Shown one piece after another: positions 42,452 through 54,752 of a stretch of 64,000 bases of DNA (position 1 is its first letter; every line of letters begins with the position of its first letter). The notes below the pieces were generated by a model. The model was not told the DNA's origin and made no database searches. It saw only the letters and a program-made list of their open reading frames with translations. Source of the DNA: Bacteroidota bacterium (GTDB lineage Bacteria; Bacteroidota; Bacteroidia; Bacteroidales; Bacteroidaceae); NCBI GenBank assembly GCA_023415545.1, contig JAEZKJ010000148.1:1-64000 (forward strand). Direction: 5' to 3'. A program made the position numbers and the translations under genes.

Positions 42452-43402
42452 ATGGAGAACGTTTTGATTATTGGGTCAACAGGACAGATAGGTTCTGAAC
42501 TAACGATGAAATTGAGAGAGTGCTATAAAGGAAATATTGTTGCCGGTTATATTCCCGGGGCTGAACCTACAAACGAAATTAAAGAATCAGGTCCTTGTGA
42601 AGTTGCCGATATTACAAATGCAGAACAGTTATCACAAATAGTCGACAAGTATAAAATAGATACAATTTATAATCTAGCAGCTCTACTTTCAGCAGTAGCC
42701 GAGAGTAAGCCACAACTTGCTTGGAACATAGGTATTGGTGGATTGTGTAATGTACTTGAAATAGCTCGCGAGAAAAAATGTGCTGTTTTCACTCCTAGTT
42801 CTATAGGTGTTTTCGGACTTAATACGCCAAAAGATAATACACCTCAAGATACCATTTGTAGACCAAAAACAATGTATGGTGTTACAAAAGTGGCAGGCGA
42901 GTTGCTTAGCGACTATTACCATAGTCGTTTTGGTGTAGATACTCGTTCTGTGCGTTTCCCGGGACTTATATCATATGTCACTCCTCCTGGAGGTGGAACT
43001 ACAGATTATGCTGTTGATATCTATTATTCGGCTGCTAAAGGTGAGAAATTTATTTGCCCTATTGCTAAAGGTACTTTCATGGATATGATGTATATGCCTG
43101 ATGCATTGCGTGCAGCAATAGAGATTATGGAGGCAGATCCTTCAAAACTTGTTCATCGAAACTCATTCAATATAGCATCTTTGAGTTTTGATCCAGAGAT
43201 TATATTTAATGAGATTAAAAAATATGTTCCAAACTTCGAGATGGAATATAATGTTGATCCATTAAGACAATCTATCGCTGAGTCATGGCCAAATTCTCTT
43301 GATGATACTTGTGCTCGTGAAGAGTGGGGCTGGAAACCTGAGTACAATTTGGAGGCTATGACAAAAGATATGCTTGCTAAATTAAAAGAACGTTTTGCTT
43401 AA
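42452..43402 (+). CDS. tdh: L-threonine 3-dehydrogenase, SDR type
   Basis: A 316-residue short-chain dehydrogenase of the UDP-galactose-epimerase-like threonine dehydrogenase group, not the zinc type of E. coli. It has the NAD motif LIIGSTGQIGSEL, YNLAALLSAVAE, FTPSSIGVFG, the catalytic YGVTKVAGE (YxxxK), and the group-specific RFPGLISYVTPPGGGTTDYAVDIYY. It oxidises threonine to 2-amino-3-ketobutyrate, the substrate of the adjacent kbl product. A hairpin terminator follows. Confidence 0.92.
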   Translation: MENVLIIGSTGQIGSELTMKLRECYKGNIVAGYIPGAEPTNEIKESGPCEVADITNAEQLSQIVDKYKIDTIYNLAALLSAVAESKPQLAWNIGIGGLCNVLEIAREKKCAVFTPSSIGVFGLNTPKDNTPQDTICRPKTMYGVTKVAGELLSDYYHSRFGVDTRSVRFPGLISYVTPPGGGTTDYAVDIYYSAAKGEKFICPIAKGTFMDMMYMPDALRAAIEIMEADPSKLVHRNSFNIASLSFDPEIIFNEIKKYVPNFEMEYNVDPLRQSIAESWPNSLDDTCAREEWGWKPEYNLEAMTKDMLAKLKERFA

Positions 43403-43433
43403 TTGATTTGAGCTTATACATATTCCTAAAATT

Positions 43434-43475
43434 AAAATAAGAGGCACTCTTTTTCGAAAGTGCCTCTTATTTTTT
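43434..43475 (+). terminator. Terminator after tdh
   Basis: AAAATAAGAGGCACT pairs exactly with AGTGCCTCTTATTTT (43459-43473) around a 10-base loop, followed by more T. Confidence 0.88.
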
Positions 43476-43518
43476 ACCTAATAACAGGATATATTATTAT
43501 ATTTCTATCGTTGTATAG

Positions 43519-43570
43519 CTGTTTCACACTGTGAAACGGATGAATAGCATCGTGGAACAGATGTTTCACA
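43519..43570. repeat. Two adjacent GTTTCAC-type palindromes
   Basis: GTTTCACACTGTGAAAC (43521-43537) is a near-perfect palindrome. It is followed by GTGGAACA-ga-TGTTTCAC (43552-43569), a second inverted pair with one G-T mismatch and the same TGTTTCAC core. They lie in the 130 bp between the tdh terminator and the cysS terminator, outside any gene. They look like an intergenic repeat unit, perhaps a dispersed one. Confidence 0.6.
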
Positions 43571-43603
43571 ATGATAATCAATAAATACTTTTTGAATAGT
43601 CAT

Positions 43604-43637
43604 AAAATAGGCTATGTAGTTCATCACTACATAGCCT
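43604..43637 (-). terminator. Terminator of cysS
   Basis: AGGCTATGTAGT (43609-43620) and ACTACATAGCCT (43626-43637) form a perfect 12-bp stem. On the minus strand ATTTTAT follows. It lies 34 bp after the cysS stop. Confidence 0.78.
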
Positions 43638-43670
43638 AAAGATATATATTTAAATTTATATTATTTTCAA

Positions 43671-45152
43671 TTATTTGTTAAGTTTCCACGTGAAACCATC
43701 TTTTGTATCCTTCACTTCAAAGCCAAGTGCAGCGAGTTGATCACGTATATAGTCACTGGTAGCCCAATCCTTATTTGCTTTAGCTTTCATTCTTTGTTCA
43801 AGGATCATATCTACTACTTTTCCGAATGACTCTTCACGTGCTTCATCATTATTCTTCTCCTCTTTTAATCCAAGGATATCAGTCATGAATAGCTGGAACA
43901 GACTCTTTAGCTCATTAAGATCCTCTTCTGAAAGAGTAGCTTTTTTGTCAAGAACAGTGTTAATCATTCGTGCTCCTTCGAATAGAGTAGCTATAACGAT
44001 AGGCGAGTTTAGGTCATCATTAAGTGCATCATAACATTTAGCTCTTAACGTATTTACACCTTCAATGCCTGTAGTCTGTTTTGCAGGAGTGATTCTTTCA
44101 AGACCATTAACTGCCTCTTCAAGTCTGTTAAGACCCTTTTCGGCTGCCTGAAGAGCTTCATTACTGAAGTCAACGGTGCTACGATAGTGAGCTTGAAGGA
44201 TGAAGAATCGGATAGTCATCGGGCTATAAGCCTGAGTGAGTAATTTATGATTTCCTGTAAAGAACTCTTCAAGAGTGATAAAGTTACCAAGTGATTTACC
44301 CATCTTAGTACCATTAATGGTAATCATATTGTTGTGCATCCAATAGTGTACCATATCATCACCTTGTGAAGCTACACTCTGTGCAATTTCACATTCATGG
44401 TGTGGGAATACAAGGTCCATACCACCACCGTGAATATCGAAATGCTCGCCAAGGTATTTTTTACCCATAGCTGTACATTCACAGTGCCATCCTGGAAAAC
44501 CATCACTCCACGGACTTGGCCAGCGCATGATGTGTTCAGGTTGAGCACATTTCCAAAGAGCGAAGTCGGCAGGGTTATGTTTCTCTTCCTGACCATCAAG
44601 TTCACGTGTAGTATTCAATACGTCATCAAGATTTCTACCCGAAAGTTTTCCGTAGTTATGATCTTTGTTATATTTTGCAACATCGAAATATACCGAACCT
44701 TTACTTACATAAGCATAACCATTGTTTAGAATTTCTTTTACAAGTTCTATCTGCTCAATGATGTGTCCTGATGCATGAGGTTCAATGCTTGGAGGAAGAA
44801 CATTAAGTGCATCCATGGCTTTGTGGTAGCGATTTAAGTAATATTGTACCACCTCCATAGGCTCAAGCTGTTCAAGTCGAGCCTTTTTTGCAATTTTATC
44901 TTCACCTTCATCAGCATCATGTTCAAGGTGACCTACATCAGTAATATTTCTAACGTAACGTACCTTGTAACCTATATGAGTTAAGTAACGGAATAGTAAA
45001 TCGAAAGTTATAGCAGGACGTGCATGACCTAAATGTGCATCACCATATACTGTAGGGCCGCAAACATACATACCTACATTTGGCGCATGATGAGGAACAA
45101 AGAGCTCTTTACTGCGTGTTAATGTATTGTAAATTATAAGTTTATTATCCAT
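43671..45152 (-). CDS. cysS: Cysteinyl-tRNA synthetase
   Basis: A 493-residue class I synthetase. The ATG at 45152 ([16 protein letters not shown]) is the family start; an upstream in-frame Met at 45173 lies inside the promoter box, so it is excluded. [19 protein letters not shown] carries the zinc Cys and the HIGH motif (HLGH). [15 protein letters not shown] and HHECEIAQS hold zinc ligands, and [11 protein letters not shown] is the KMSKS motif. A DALR-type helical domain ends the protein. Single gene with its own promoter and terminator. Confidence 0.96.
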   Translation of the reverse strand: MDNKLIIYNTLTRSKELFVPHHAPNVGMYVCGPTVYGDAHLGHARPAITFDLLFRYLTHIGYKVRYVRNITDVGHLEHDADEGEDKIAKKARLEQLEPMEVVQYYLNRYHKAMDALNVLPPSIEPHASGHIIEQIELVKEILNNGYAYVSKGSVYFDVAKYNKDHNYGKLSGRNLDDVLNTTRELDGQEEKHNPADFALWKCAQPEHIMRWPSPWSDGFPGWHCECTAMGKKYLGEHFDIHGGGMDLVFPHHECEIAQSVASQGDDMVHYWMHNNMITINGTKMGKSLGNFITLEEFFTGNHKLLTQAYSPMTIRFFILQAHYRSTVDFSNEALQAAEKGLNRLEEAVNGLERITPAKQTTGIEGVNTLRAKCYDALNDDLNSPIVIATLFEGARMINTVLDKKATLSEEDLNELKSLFQLFMTDILGLKEEKNNDEAREESFGKVVDMILEQRMKAKANKDWATSDYIRDQLAALGFEVKDTKDGFTWKLNK

Positions 45153-45170
45153 AATAGCTATTATTTGCTG

Positions 45171-45178
45171 CAAAGTTA
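45171..45178 (-). promoter_or_regulatory. Bacteroidota -7 box of cysS
   Basis: On the minus strand TAACTTTG, an exact TAnnTTTG, 18 bp before the ATG. No clear -33 TTTG at standard spacing. Confidence 0.58.
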
Positions 45179-45238
45179 CAAATTAACCAATATATTACGG
45201 CCCTTTCTATTTATTTTTATATTATAAAAAACTTTATA

Positions 45239-47188
45239 TTACTGATTTGCAACAATAACAAACCCACCTTCAGGCTGAATTGTTAGAGACAGAGAACTGT
45301 TTTTGTCAGTAGAAATCTCACTCATTGTTGGGTTTAGTTTTTTATCATCATTATAGATGATAGCTTTTTTCTTCGCTCCCAACATATCTAGATTAAGCTT
45401 TACTTTTATTGCGCTTTTTTGTGCATTTATTCCTGCTATATACCATTTATCACCACTCTTGCGAGCTATGATAGAGTATTTTCCAGGATATCCATCGATA
45501 AACTTAGTATCTTCCCATGTTGTAGGCACACTCTTCATGAAATCGAGCATTAACGGGTTTGCATCTGTTAGATTGTTTGGAGCAAGAGCAAAGTTCTGTA
45601 TAGGATTTTGGAAAATAATAGCTGTTGCAATTTGGAAGCAGTCGGTTGTTCTTCGTATGTTTCCTCTATTATTGCTTTTATGCATTCTCTTATTTAGGAA
45701 AACACCACCATACTCCATACATCCAATGCTATTTCTAACAAATGGATGAAGTGTTGATGCGAAAGCTTCATAATCACAGAAGTTTTGACTGAAAATCATA
45801 TTTTCGGAAGCAAGTACAGCCTCACTACCTACATAGTTTGGGTACATACGTTCCCAGCCTCTTGGTATAGTGCAACCATGGAAAATTACCATAAGTCCAT
45901 TATCGTCGGCATCACTTAATATTGCCTCATACAGACGCATAGTCTCCTGTTTGTCGCCACCAAAGAAATCGACTTTTATTCCTTTTACTCCTAACTCTTT
46001 CATCCATTTCATCTCTCTTTTGCGAATGATAGGATTGTCCATACAGTTAATTGGACCTTGTACAATATCATTCCAGTAACCACTTGAACTATACCAAAGG
46101 AATATATCTACACCTTGTGATTGAGCATATTTTACGAGTTCTTTTATCTTTTCCTTGCCAATATTTGTATCCCACCAATTGTCAACTAGTGCATATTGGT
46201 AACCCATCTCTTTAGCTAAGTCGATATATTTTTTCAGATCTTCAAAATTTATACTATCATCCTGCCATAGAATCCAACTCCATGTGCCACGTCCATATTT
46301 ATAGCTATTTTCGGATAGGTAAAGCGGTTCAACTAAGTCCCAAGGAATGGTAGTTTCAACAATTGGTTTTAAGTCACTGCCTACTGTAATAGTTCTCCAA
46401 GGTGTAGAACCTGGAAGAGCAATACCAGGAGCCGATGAACCATTACCATTATTCTCCTCAGGCATAGGATAGGCTATTGAGTATATACCATTGTCATCAG
46501 GGTCACTAAGTCGTGAACCACAGAATTTGCTATCCACTCCTGTTTCACAAATCAATACCCAACCATCATTACCTACATGGAATAGTGAAGGAAGCGTAAA
46601 GCCATGACCAAACTTAGATTTTGTACCTACAGGCTCATCATTAGTATACTCCTCCTCGTAACTTGGCTTTGTACGTTTCCATCCAACCATAGCATCACTT
46701 TGTGGAGTAATGAATGTTGTGGTGTGTTGTGGGAACTTGAAACCTGTACACTCTTTATTGATTACCATACTTCCAACCTCTTTATTCTTTGGGAAGTTAT
46801 ATTTTATTGCTACGTTGTTGTTACTCACTTGAATAACAAATTGCATAGCATTGCCTTTTGAATTAGTAACGTTGCAGATAAGTTGGTTGGCGATATAGTG
46901 ATTTGATAATTTTTTAATCTTTTCTTGTGTGTACTTTTTATCAACTACTGATGTTTTAAAATCAACGAAAGTTAGATTATTGCAAAAATCTCCTATGTTT
47001 GCAATTACTCCTAGAGGTGAATCCTCAATAAGAATTTTGCCATTATTGACAATGTTGTACGATGCTTTTCCCTCTTTTAATGAGAAAGTTACAGTAGTGT
47101 TTTTGTCGGGACTCGTTACTGTCGTTGTCTGTGCTGGAACTGCTAAAGTAATTAGCAGTATTAAAAATGAAAGAATTACTCTCTTCAT
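45239..47188 (-). CDS. Glycoside hydrolase family 97 (likely retaining, alpha-galactosidase type)
   Basis: A 649-residue enzyme with signal peptide (MKRVILSFLILLITLAVPAQ), so periplasmic or surface. The N-terminal beta-sandwich (about 21-275) is followed by a (beta/alpha)8 barrel with RGTWSWILWQDDS, YALVDNWWD, GIKVDFFGGDKQ and VFHGCTIPRGWERMYP-like (MVIFHGCTIPRGWERMYP) motifs, and then a C-terminal beta domain. Known: inverting SusB-type members lack the nucleophilic Asp, while retaining alpha-galactosidase members carry it on this strand. Here D407 in VDFF is present, with E456 or E462 (GSEAVLASE) as the acid/base candidate, so I infer the retaining branch. No SusC/SusD genes are adjacent. 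It is divergent from the GH51 gene. Confidence 0.9.
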   Translation of the reverse strand: MKRVILSFLILLITLAVPAQTTTVTSPDKNTTVTFSLKEGKASYNIVNNGKILIEDSPLGVIANIGDFCNNLTFVDFKTSVVDKKYTQEKIKKLSNHYIANQLICNVTNSKGNAMQFVIQVSNNNVAIKYNFPKNKEVGSMVINKECTGFKFPQHTTTFITPQSDAMVGWKRTKPSYEEEYTNDEPVGTKSKFGHGFTLPSLFHVGNDGWVLICETGVDSKFCGSRLSDPDDNGIYSIAYPMPEENNGNGSSAPGIALPGSTPWRTITVGSDLKPIVETTIPWDLVEPLYLSENSYKYGRGTWSWILWQDDSINFEDLKKYIDLAKEMGYQYALVDNWWDTNIGKEKIKELVKYAQSQGVDIFLWYSSSGYWNDIVQGPINCMDNPIIRKREMKWMKELGVKGIKVDFFGGDKQETMRLYEAILSDADDNGLMVIFHGCTIPRGWERMYPNYVGSEAVLASENMIFSQNFCDYEAFASTLHPFVRNSIGCMEYGGVFLNKRMHKSNNRGNIRRTTDCFQIATAIIFQNPIQNFALAPNNLTDANPLMLDFMKSVPTTWEDTKFIDGYPGKYSIIARKSGDKWYIAGINAQKSAIKVKLNLDMLGAKKKAIIYNDDKKLNPTMSEISTDKNSSLSLTIQPEGGFVIVANQ

Positions 47189-47551
47189 AATACTTATTTA
47201 AAGGTTTGTTTTAATGTTTTCTGAAAATACTATTACGATATCCTTAATAACCACTTAAAATATTGATATTTAAATGAGATTATGGAGTAGATAATATATT
47301 GCACTAAATTACAGCTTTTGTATAAATTTGAAAACAATTTTAAATCATTTGTGAAAACTAATCTCTTCATAATCTCTGTAAATAGCGTATAATAGTTAAA
47401 AAGACTTAACGAATAATGAAGGTGTCGTGATTAAACTTGCATATTCTTAAAATGTCTAAAATCAGTTTAATTCAAAGCCTTTAAAATGTATATTTGTATG
47501 TGTAATAAATACACGCATTCTGAATTTTTAAACTTCAATATGTAAGATATT
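47189..47551. other. Divergent intergenic region between GH97 and GH51 genes
   Basis: 363 bp of very AT-rich DNA with no credible open frame. A good + strand promoter lies at 47466-47496. For GH97 only a weak minus-strand box (TAATTTAG at 47311-47304, one mismatch) is seen. The middle may hold regulator sites, but no clear inverted repeat was found. Confidence 0.6.
47466..47496 (+). promoter_or_regulatory. Promoter of the GH51 gene
   Basis: TTTA (47466-47469), 19 bp, TATATTTG (47489-47496), an exact TAnnTTTG. The ATG at 47552 leaves a leader of about 48 nt. Confidence 0.65.
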
Positions 47552-49516
47552 ATGAAAATACACAAACAATTTTTCTCTTCATTAGCTGTCGCAGCCTGTT
47601 TATCCTTAAATGCACAGACTAATAATTTTGTTGTTCAAGTAAACAAAGTAGGTGCCGAAATTCAACCTACAATGTATGGACTTTTCTTTGAAGATATCAA
47701 TTATGGAGCCGATGGAGGTCTATATGCCGAACTGGTAAAAAACCGTTCTTTTGAGTTTCCTCAAACATTTATGGGATGGAATATCTTTGGTAATGTACAG
47801 TTGAAAGATGATGGTCCATTTAAAAATAACCCACATTATGTTCGACTTGGATACTCGGGTCATAGAGAGAAACACACCGGCATTGAAAACGAAGGATTTT
47901 TTGGTATTGCCATTAAAAAGGGTGAAAAGTATAGATTTACTGTATGGGCACGTGGCGAGAATCAAAAAATAGGTGTAGAGTTGATTAAAAACAATCTTTC
48001 AGAAAATCGCCAAGCTTTAGTAAAGGGAACATTAAAAATTGATTCTAAAGAGTGGAAAAAATATGAACTAATTCTTGAATCACCTGTAACAGAGGCAAAA
48101 TCTCATCTACGTATATTCCTAGAATCAAAAGGTGACGTTGACTTAGAACATATCTCTCTTTTCCCTGTAGATACATGGAATGGTCATGAAAATGGTCTGC
48201 GTAAAGATCTTGTGCAAGCTCTTTATGATATTCGTCCGGGCGTTTTCCGTTTCCCTGGTGGATGTATTGTAGAGGGTACAGATCCTGCTACAGTATATAA
48301 TTGGAAAAAAACTGTTGGCCCTGTTGAGGATAGACCATTAAATGAAAATCGTTGGCACTATACATTTAAACATAGATTCTTCCCTGATTACTTCCAAACT
48401 TGTGGTCTTGGATTCTATGAATATTTCCTTCTTTCAGAAGAGATTGGTGCAGAACCTCTTCCTATTTTGAACTGTGGGCTTGTTTGTCAATATCAAAATG
48501 ACGATAAGCATCAAATCAATTGTGATGAACTTGGTTCATTTATACAGGATGCACTCGACCTGATTGAGTTTGCTAATGGTGATGTTAATAGTAAATGGGG
48601 AAAGGTACGTGCTGAAATGGGACATCCTGCTCCTTTCAACCTTAAATTTGTTGGTATTGGTAACGAACAGTGGGGACCAATATATCCTGAGAGACTAAAA
48701 CCTTTCATTACTGAGATTAATAAAAAATATCCTGATATTAAGATAGTAGGTAGCTCGGGTCCTAACTCAGAGGGTAAGGAATTCGATTATTTATGGCCTG
48801 AAATGACAAAGCTTAAAGCAGATCTTGTTGATGAACATTTTTATCGTCCAGAAAAGTGGTTCCTTTCACAAGGTAACAGATATGATAATTACGACAGAAA
48901 AGGTCCAAAGGTTTTTGCCGGTGAATATGCTTGTCATGGTCAAGGAAGAAAATATAATCACTTCAACGCATCACTTCTTGAAGCTGCATTTATGACTGGT
49001 CTTGAGAGAAATGCAGATATTGTACATATGGCAACTTATGCTCCACTATTTGCTCATGTTGATGGATGGCAATGGCGACCTGACTTGATTTGGTTCGATA
49101 ACTTAAATTCAGTTCGTACATGTAGCTATTATGTTCAGCAACTATATAGCCTAAATAAAGGTACAAATGTTATTCCATTAACTATGGATAAGAAACCGGT
49201 AAGTGGACAAGCTGATCAGAACGGACTATTTGCAAGTGCTGTTGTTGATAAAGTTAAAGATGAATATATTATTAAAGTAATCAATACATCGGATAAAGCT
49301 CAGCCTGTTAATATCAATATTAAGGGTGCAGGAAAGAAATTCAACCTTTCAGATGGTGAGATGATTACTTATAGTGCTTCAGATATTTACAAAGATAACA
49401 CTCTTGAAAATCCTTCACTGATTGTTCCTAAAACAGAGAAGATTTCTAAAGAGGGACAAGCATTCGATACTGAAATAGCTGCAAAAACATTTGTGATATA
49501 TAAGTTCAAGAAATAA
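47552..49516 (+). CDS. Alpha-L-arabinofuranosidase, GH51
   Basis: A 654-residue secreted enzyme (signal peptide MKIHKQFFSSLAVAACLSLNAQ). GLFFEDINYGADGGLYAELVKNRSFEF is the GH51 start. A CBM4-like insert spans about 75-205. The barrel has RFPGGCIVEG, the acid/base E372 in VGIGNEQWGP, VDEHFYRP, and the nucleophile E458 in FAGEYACHG. A C-terminal beta domain ends the chain. It releases arabinofuranose from arabinan, arabinoxylan or arabinogalactan. The neighbouring GH2 and GH97 genes and the PL11 gene at the window start point to pectin side chains or arabinogalactan. A hairpin terminator follows. Confidence 0.93.
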   Translation: MKIHKQFFSSLAVAACLSLNAQTNNFVVQVNKVGAEIQPTMYGLFFEDINYGADGGLYAELVKNRSFEFPQTFMGWNIFGNVQLKDDGPFKNNPHYVRLGYSGHREKHTGIENEGFFGIAIKKGEKYRFTVWARGENQKIGVELIKNNLSENRQALVKGTLKIDSKEWKKYELILESPVTEAKSHLRIFLESKGDVDLEHISLFPVDTWNGHENGLRKDLVQALYDIRPGVFRFPGGCIVEGTDPATVYNWKKTVGPVEDRPLNENRWHYTFKHRFFPDYFQTCGLGFYEYFLLSEEIGAEPLPILNCGLVCQYQNDDKHQINCDELGSFIQDALDLIEFANGDVNSKWGKVRAEMGHPAPFNLKFVGIGNEQWGPIYPERLKPFITEINKKYPDIKIVGSSGPNSEGKEFDYLWPEMTKLKADLVDEHFYRPEKWFLSQGNRYDNYDRKGPKVFAGEYACHGQGRKYNHFNASLLEAAFMTGLERNADIVHMATYAPLFAHVDGWQWRPDLIWFDNLNSVRTCSYYVQQLYSLNKGTNVIPLTMDKKPVSGQADQNGLFASAVVDKVKDEYIIKVINTSDKAQPVNINIKGAGKKFNLSDGEMITYSASDIYKDNTLENPSLIVPKTEKISKEGQAFDTEIAAKTFVIYKFKK

Positions 49517-49535
49517 TAACTAATTATTTTTTATA

Positions 49536-49578
49536 AAATTAGCCCTACTACATTCAATGTGGCAGGGCTAATTTATAT
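49536..49578. terminator. Terminator between GH51 and GH2 genes
   Basis: AAATTAGCCCT (49536-49546) pairs with AGGGCTAATTT (49564-49574), with a shorter inner stem. A/T runs on both sides allow it to serve both convergent genes. Confidence 0.82.
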
Positions 49579-49610
49579 ATAAATATCAGATTTTGCTATA
49601 ATCAAATTAA

Positions 49611-52838
<3,228 letters not shown>

Positions 52839-53011
52839 TCATATTGTGGTTATTGTGTAAAGTGTGCCTGGTAATAATCATCTCATTTTTATTTTTATTG
52901 ATGCATGAATTTATCAATTCGAGTAAGATTGGGATTAGTTTGAAACTTTATTAGCTGATTCATCATTTTTGAAATATAAAGGTTATAGTTTTATTTATAA
53001 TGATATAAACG

Positions 53012-53043
53012 AATTATTAATTTAATATAAAGGGTTAATAATT
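53012..53043. repeat. 9-bp inverted repeat at the 5' end of the GH2 leader
   Basis: AATTATTAA (53012-53020) and TTAATAATT (53035-53043) are exact inverted copies 14 bp apart, just downstream (minus strand) of the GH2 promoter. All A/T, so chance is possible; placement fits an operator or a 5' stem-loop. Confidence 0.4.
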
Positions 53044-53051
53044 AATATATA

Positions 53052-53082
53052 CAAATATATGTTTTGCTATTTATTAATCAAA
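53052..53082 (-). promoter_or_regulatory. Promoter of the GH2 gene
   Basis: On the minus strand: TTTG (53082-53079), 19 bp, TATATTTG (53059-53052). Both match the Bacteroidota consensus exactly. It lies about 220 bp from the start codon. Confidence 0.65.
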
Positions 53083-53203
53083 TAGTTAACAATGTAAGAA
53101 AGTCCAAAAAAGAAAAAAAATGAATAGAATAAAATAAATCCTGTTTTAAAAACAATAAAAATAGTAATTTTACAACCTAATCATTTTATTAAATGTTGAA
53201 AAG

Positions 53204-53881
53204 ATGAGAATTCCTCCAGTAACAAAGAACTTATTGATAATAACAGCACTCTGTTTTTTTGCAAGTGTTGTAGCTCAAAGATATGGTTTAAATTTAAATT
53301 CTATTTTAGGACTTCACTTTTTTAAAGCATCCGACTTTAATCTCTACCAACTGATAACATATATGTTCATGCATGCTAATTTCGAGCATATCTTTTTCAA
53401 TATGTTTGCACTATGGATGTTTGGACGTACCCTTGAACAAGTATGGGGAGGTAAGCGTTTTTTATTCTTCTATATTGTTTGTGGAGTAGGAGCAGGATTG
53501 GTGCAGGAAGCCGTTCAGTATATAGAATATGTAACAACTCTTTCTCAATATGATGGAGTTAATACAGGTGTTGGTGTAATGCCTATGGGCGAATATCTTA
53601 ACTTAATGAATACAGTAGGTGCTTCAGGTGCTATATATGGTATTTTGCTCGCTTTCGGTATGACATTTCCTAATAGTCAAATGTTTGTATTCCCTATACC
53701 TTTCCCAATAAAAGCAAAATGGTTTGTTATAGGTTATGCTCTTATTGAGTTAGTTTTAGGTGTAGGCGCTTCTTCGGATGGTATAGCACATTTTGCCCAT
53801 TTAGGAGGAATGATTTTTGCTCTTATCCTTATTTTGTACTGGAAAAAGAAAGATAAAAACAATGGTGGATTTTATTACTGA
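53204..53881 (+). CDS. Rhomboid intramembrane serine protease 1
   Basis: A 225-residue inner-membrane protease with six predicted helices. Family marks are YMFMHANFEHIFFNM (HxxxN region in L1/TM2), FGRTLEQVWG, the nucleophile S141 in VGASGAIYG, and the catalytic H199 in AHFAHLGG. It cleaves membrane-anchored substrates within the bilayer. Its 3' end overlaps the second rhomboid gene by 20 bp, so the two are cotranscribed. Natural substrates are unknown. Confidence 0.92.
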   Translation: MRIPPVTKNLLIITALCFFASVVAQRYGLNLNSILGLHFFKASDFNLYQLITYMFMHANFEHIFFNMFALWMFGRTLEQVWGGKRFLFFYIVCGVGAGLVQEAVQYIEYVTTLSQYDGVNTGVGVMPMGEYLNLMNTVGASGAIYGILLAFGMTFPNSQMFVFPIPFPIKAKWFVIGYALIELVLGVGASSDGIAHFAHLGGMIFALILILYWKKKDKNNGGFYY

Positions 53882-54752
53882 TTTGAAGAGGAAGTTTAAG
53901 AATGGAAATATTGCATTGAAATTTATCTATGCAAACGTAGCTTTTTTCATTCTTACATCTATAATTGTAATTTTCTGGACTCTCTTTAATAGGGATGGAA
54001 ACTATCTGTTATTATACCTTGAGTTACCGGCTTCTGTAAAGACATTTCTTTATCAGCCTTGGTCCATAATTACATATATGTTCATGCATGCTGACATACT
54101 GCATATTCTATTTAATATGTTATGGCTGTATTGGTTTGGTGAACTTTTTCTATATTTCTTTTCTTCACGTCATTTGCGTGGACTATATTTTCTCGGTGGC
54201 ATAACAGGTGGGATTCTTTATATGTTAGCATTTAATATTTTCCCATATTTTATGGTTGCTGTAAATCAATCCTATATGTTAGGAGCTTCTGCTTCTGTGT
54301 TGGCTATTGTTATTGCTACTGCTGCAAAATCACCTAATTATAGTGTTACTCTATTTCTTTTTGGACGTGTACGTTTAAAATATCTTGCTGCTGTAATAGT
54401 TTTGCTCGATTTACTATTTATAACTTCCGATAATGCCGGAGGACATATAGCTCATCTAGGAGGAGCATTGGCGGGTTGGCTCTTTGTTGTTGGAATAAAT
54501 AATGGTCATGATTATACTAAATGGATAAATAGTTTTATAGACCTGTTTAGCAATATTGATTTTAAGAGCAAGAGAAGAAAGCCAAAGATGAAAGTCTATT
54601 ATGGCGAAAGAACAAAAGATTATGATTTTAATGCTCGAAAGAAACAGAGCAACGATGAGATTGATAGAATACTGGATAAACTAAAAAAATCAGGTTACGA
54701 TAGCCTTTCAGCAAGTGAAAAAAAGGCTCTCTTTGATGCAAGTAAGAAATAA
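53862..54752 (+). CDS. Rhomboid intramembrane serine protease 2 with C-terminal helical tail
   Basis: A 296-residue rhomboid. The frame is open from 53817, but the ATG at 53862 is preferred because it starts just before the first helix and reduces the overlap. YMFMHADILHILFNM, WFGELF, the nucleophile S143 in LGASASV and H198 in GGHIAHLGG are present. After the last helix a charged cytoplasmic tail of about 75 residues ends in DEIDRILDKLKKSGYDSLS and ASEKKALFDASKK, a helical module seen in many Bacteroidota rhomboids. Its stop shares a base with the next start (TAATG). Confidence 0.9.
   Translation: MVDFITDLKRKFKNGNIALKFIYANVAFFILTSIIVIFWTLFNRDGNYLLLYLELPASVKTFLYQPWSIITYMFMHADILHILFNMLWLYWFGELFLYFFSSRHLRGLYFLGGITGGILYMLAFNIFPYFMVAVNQSYMLGASASVLAIVIATAAKSPNYSVTLFLFGRVRLKYLAAVIVLLDLLFITSDNAGGHIAHLGGALAGWLFVVGINNGHDYTKWINSFIDLFSNIDFKSKRRKPKMKVYYGERTKDYDFNARKKQSNDEIDRILDKLKKSGYDSLSASEKKALFDASKK

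Noticed and set aside
45357..45749. 130-codon open frame on the plus strand inside the GH97 gene
   Set aside because: Antisense shadow of a conserved glycosidase with Ser/Ile-rich low-information translation.
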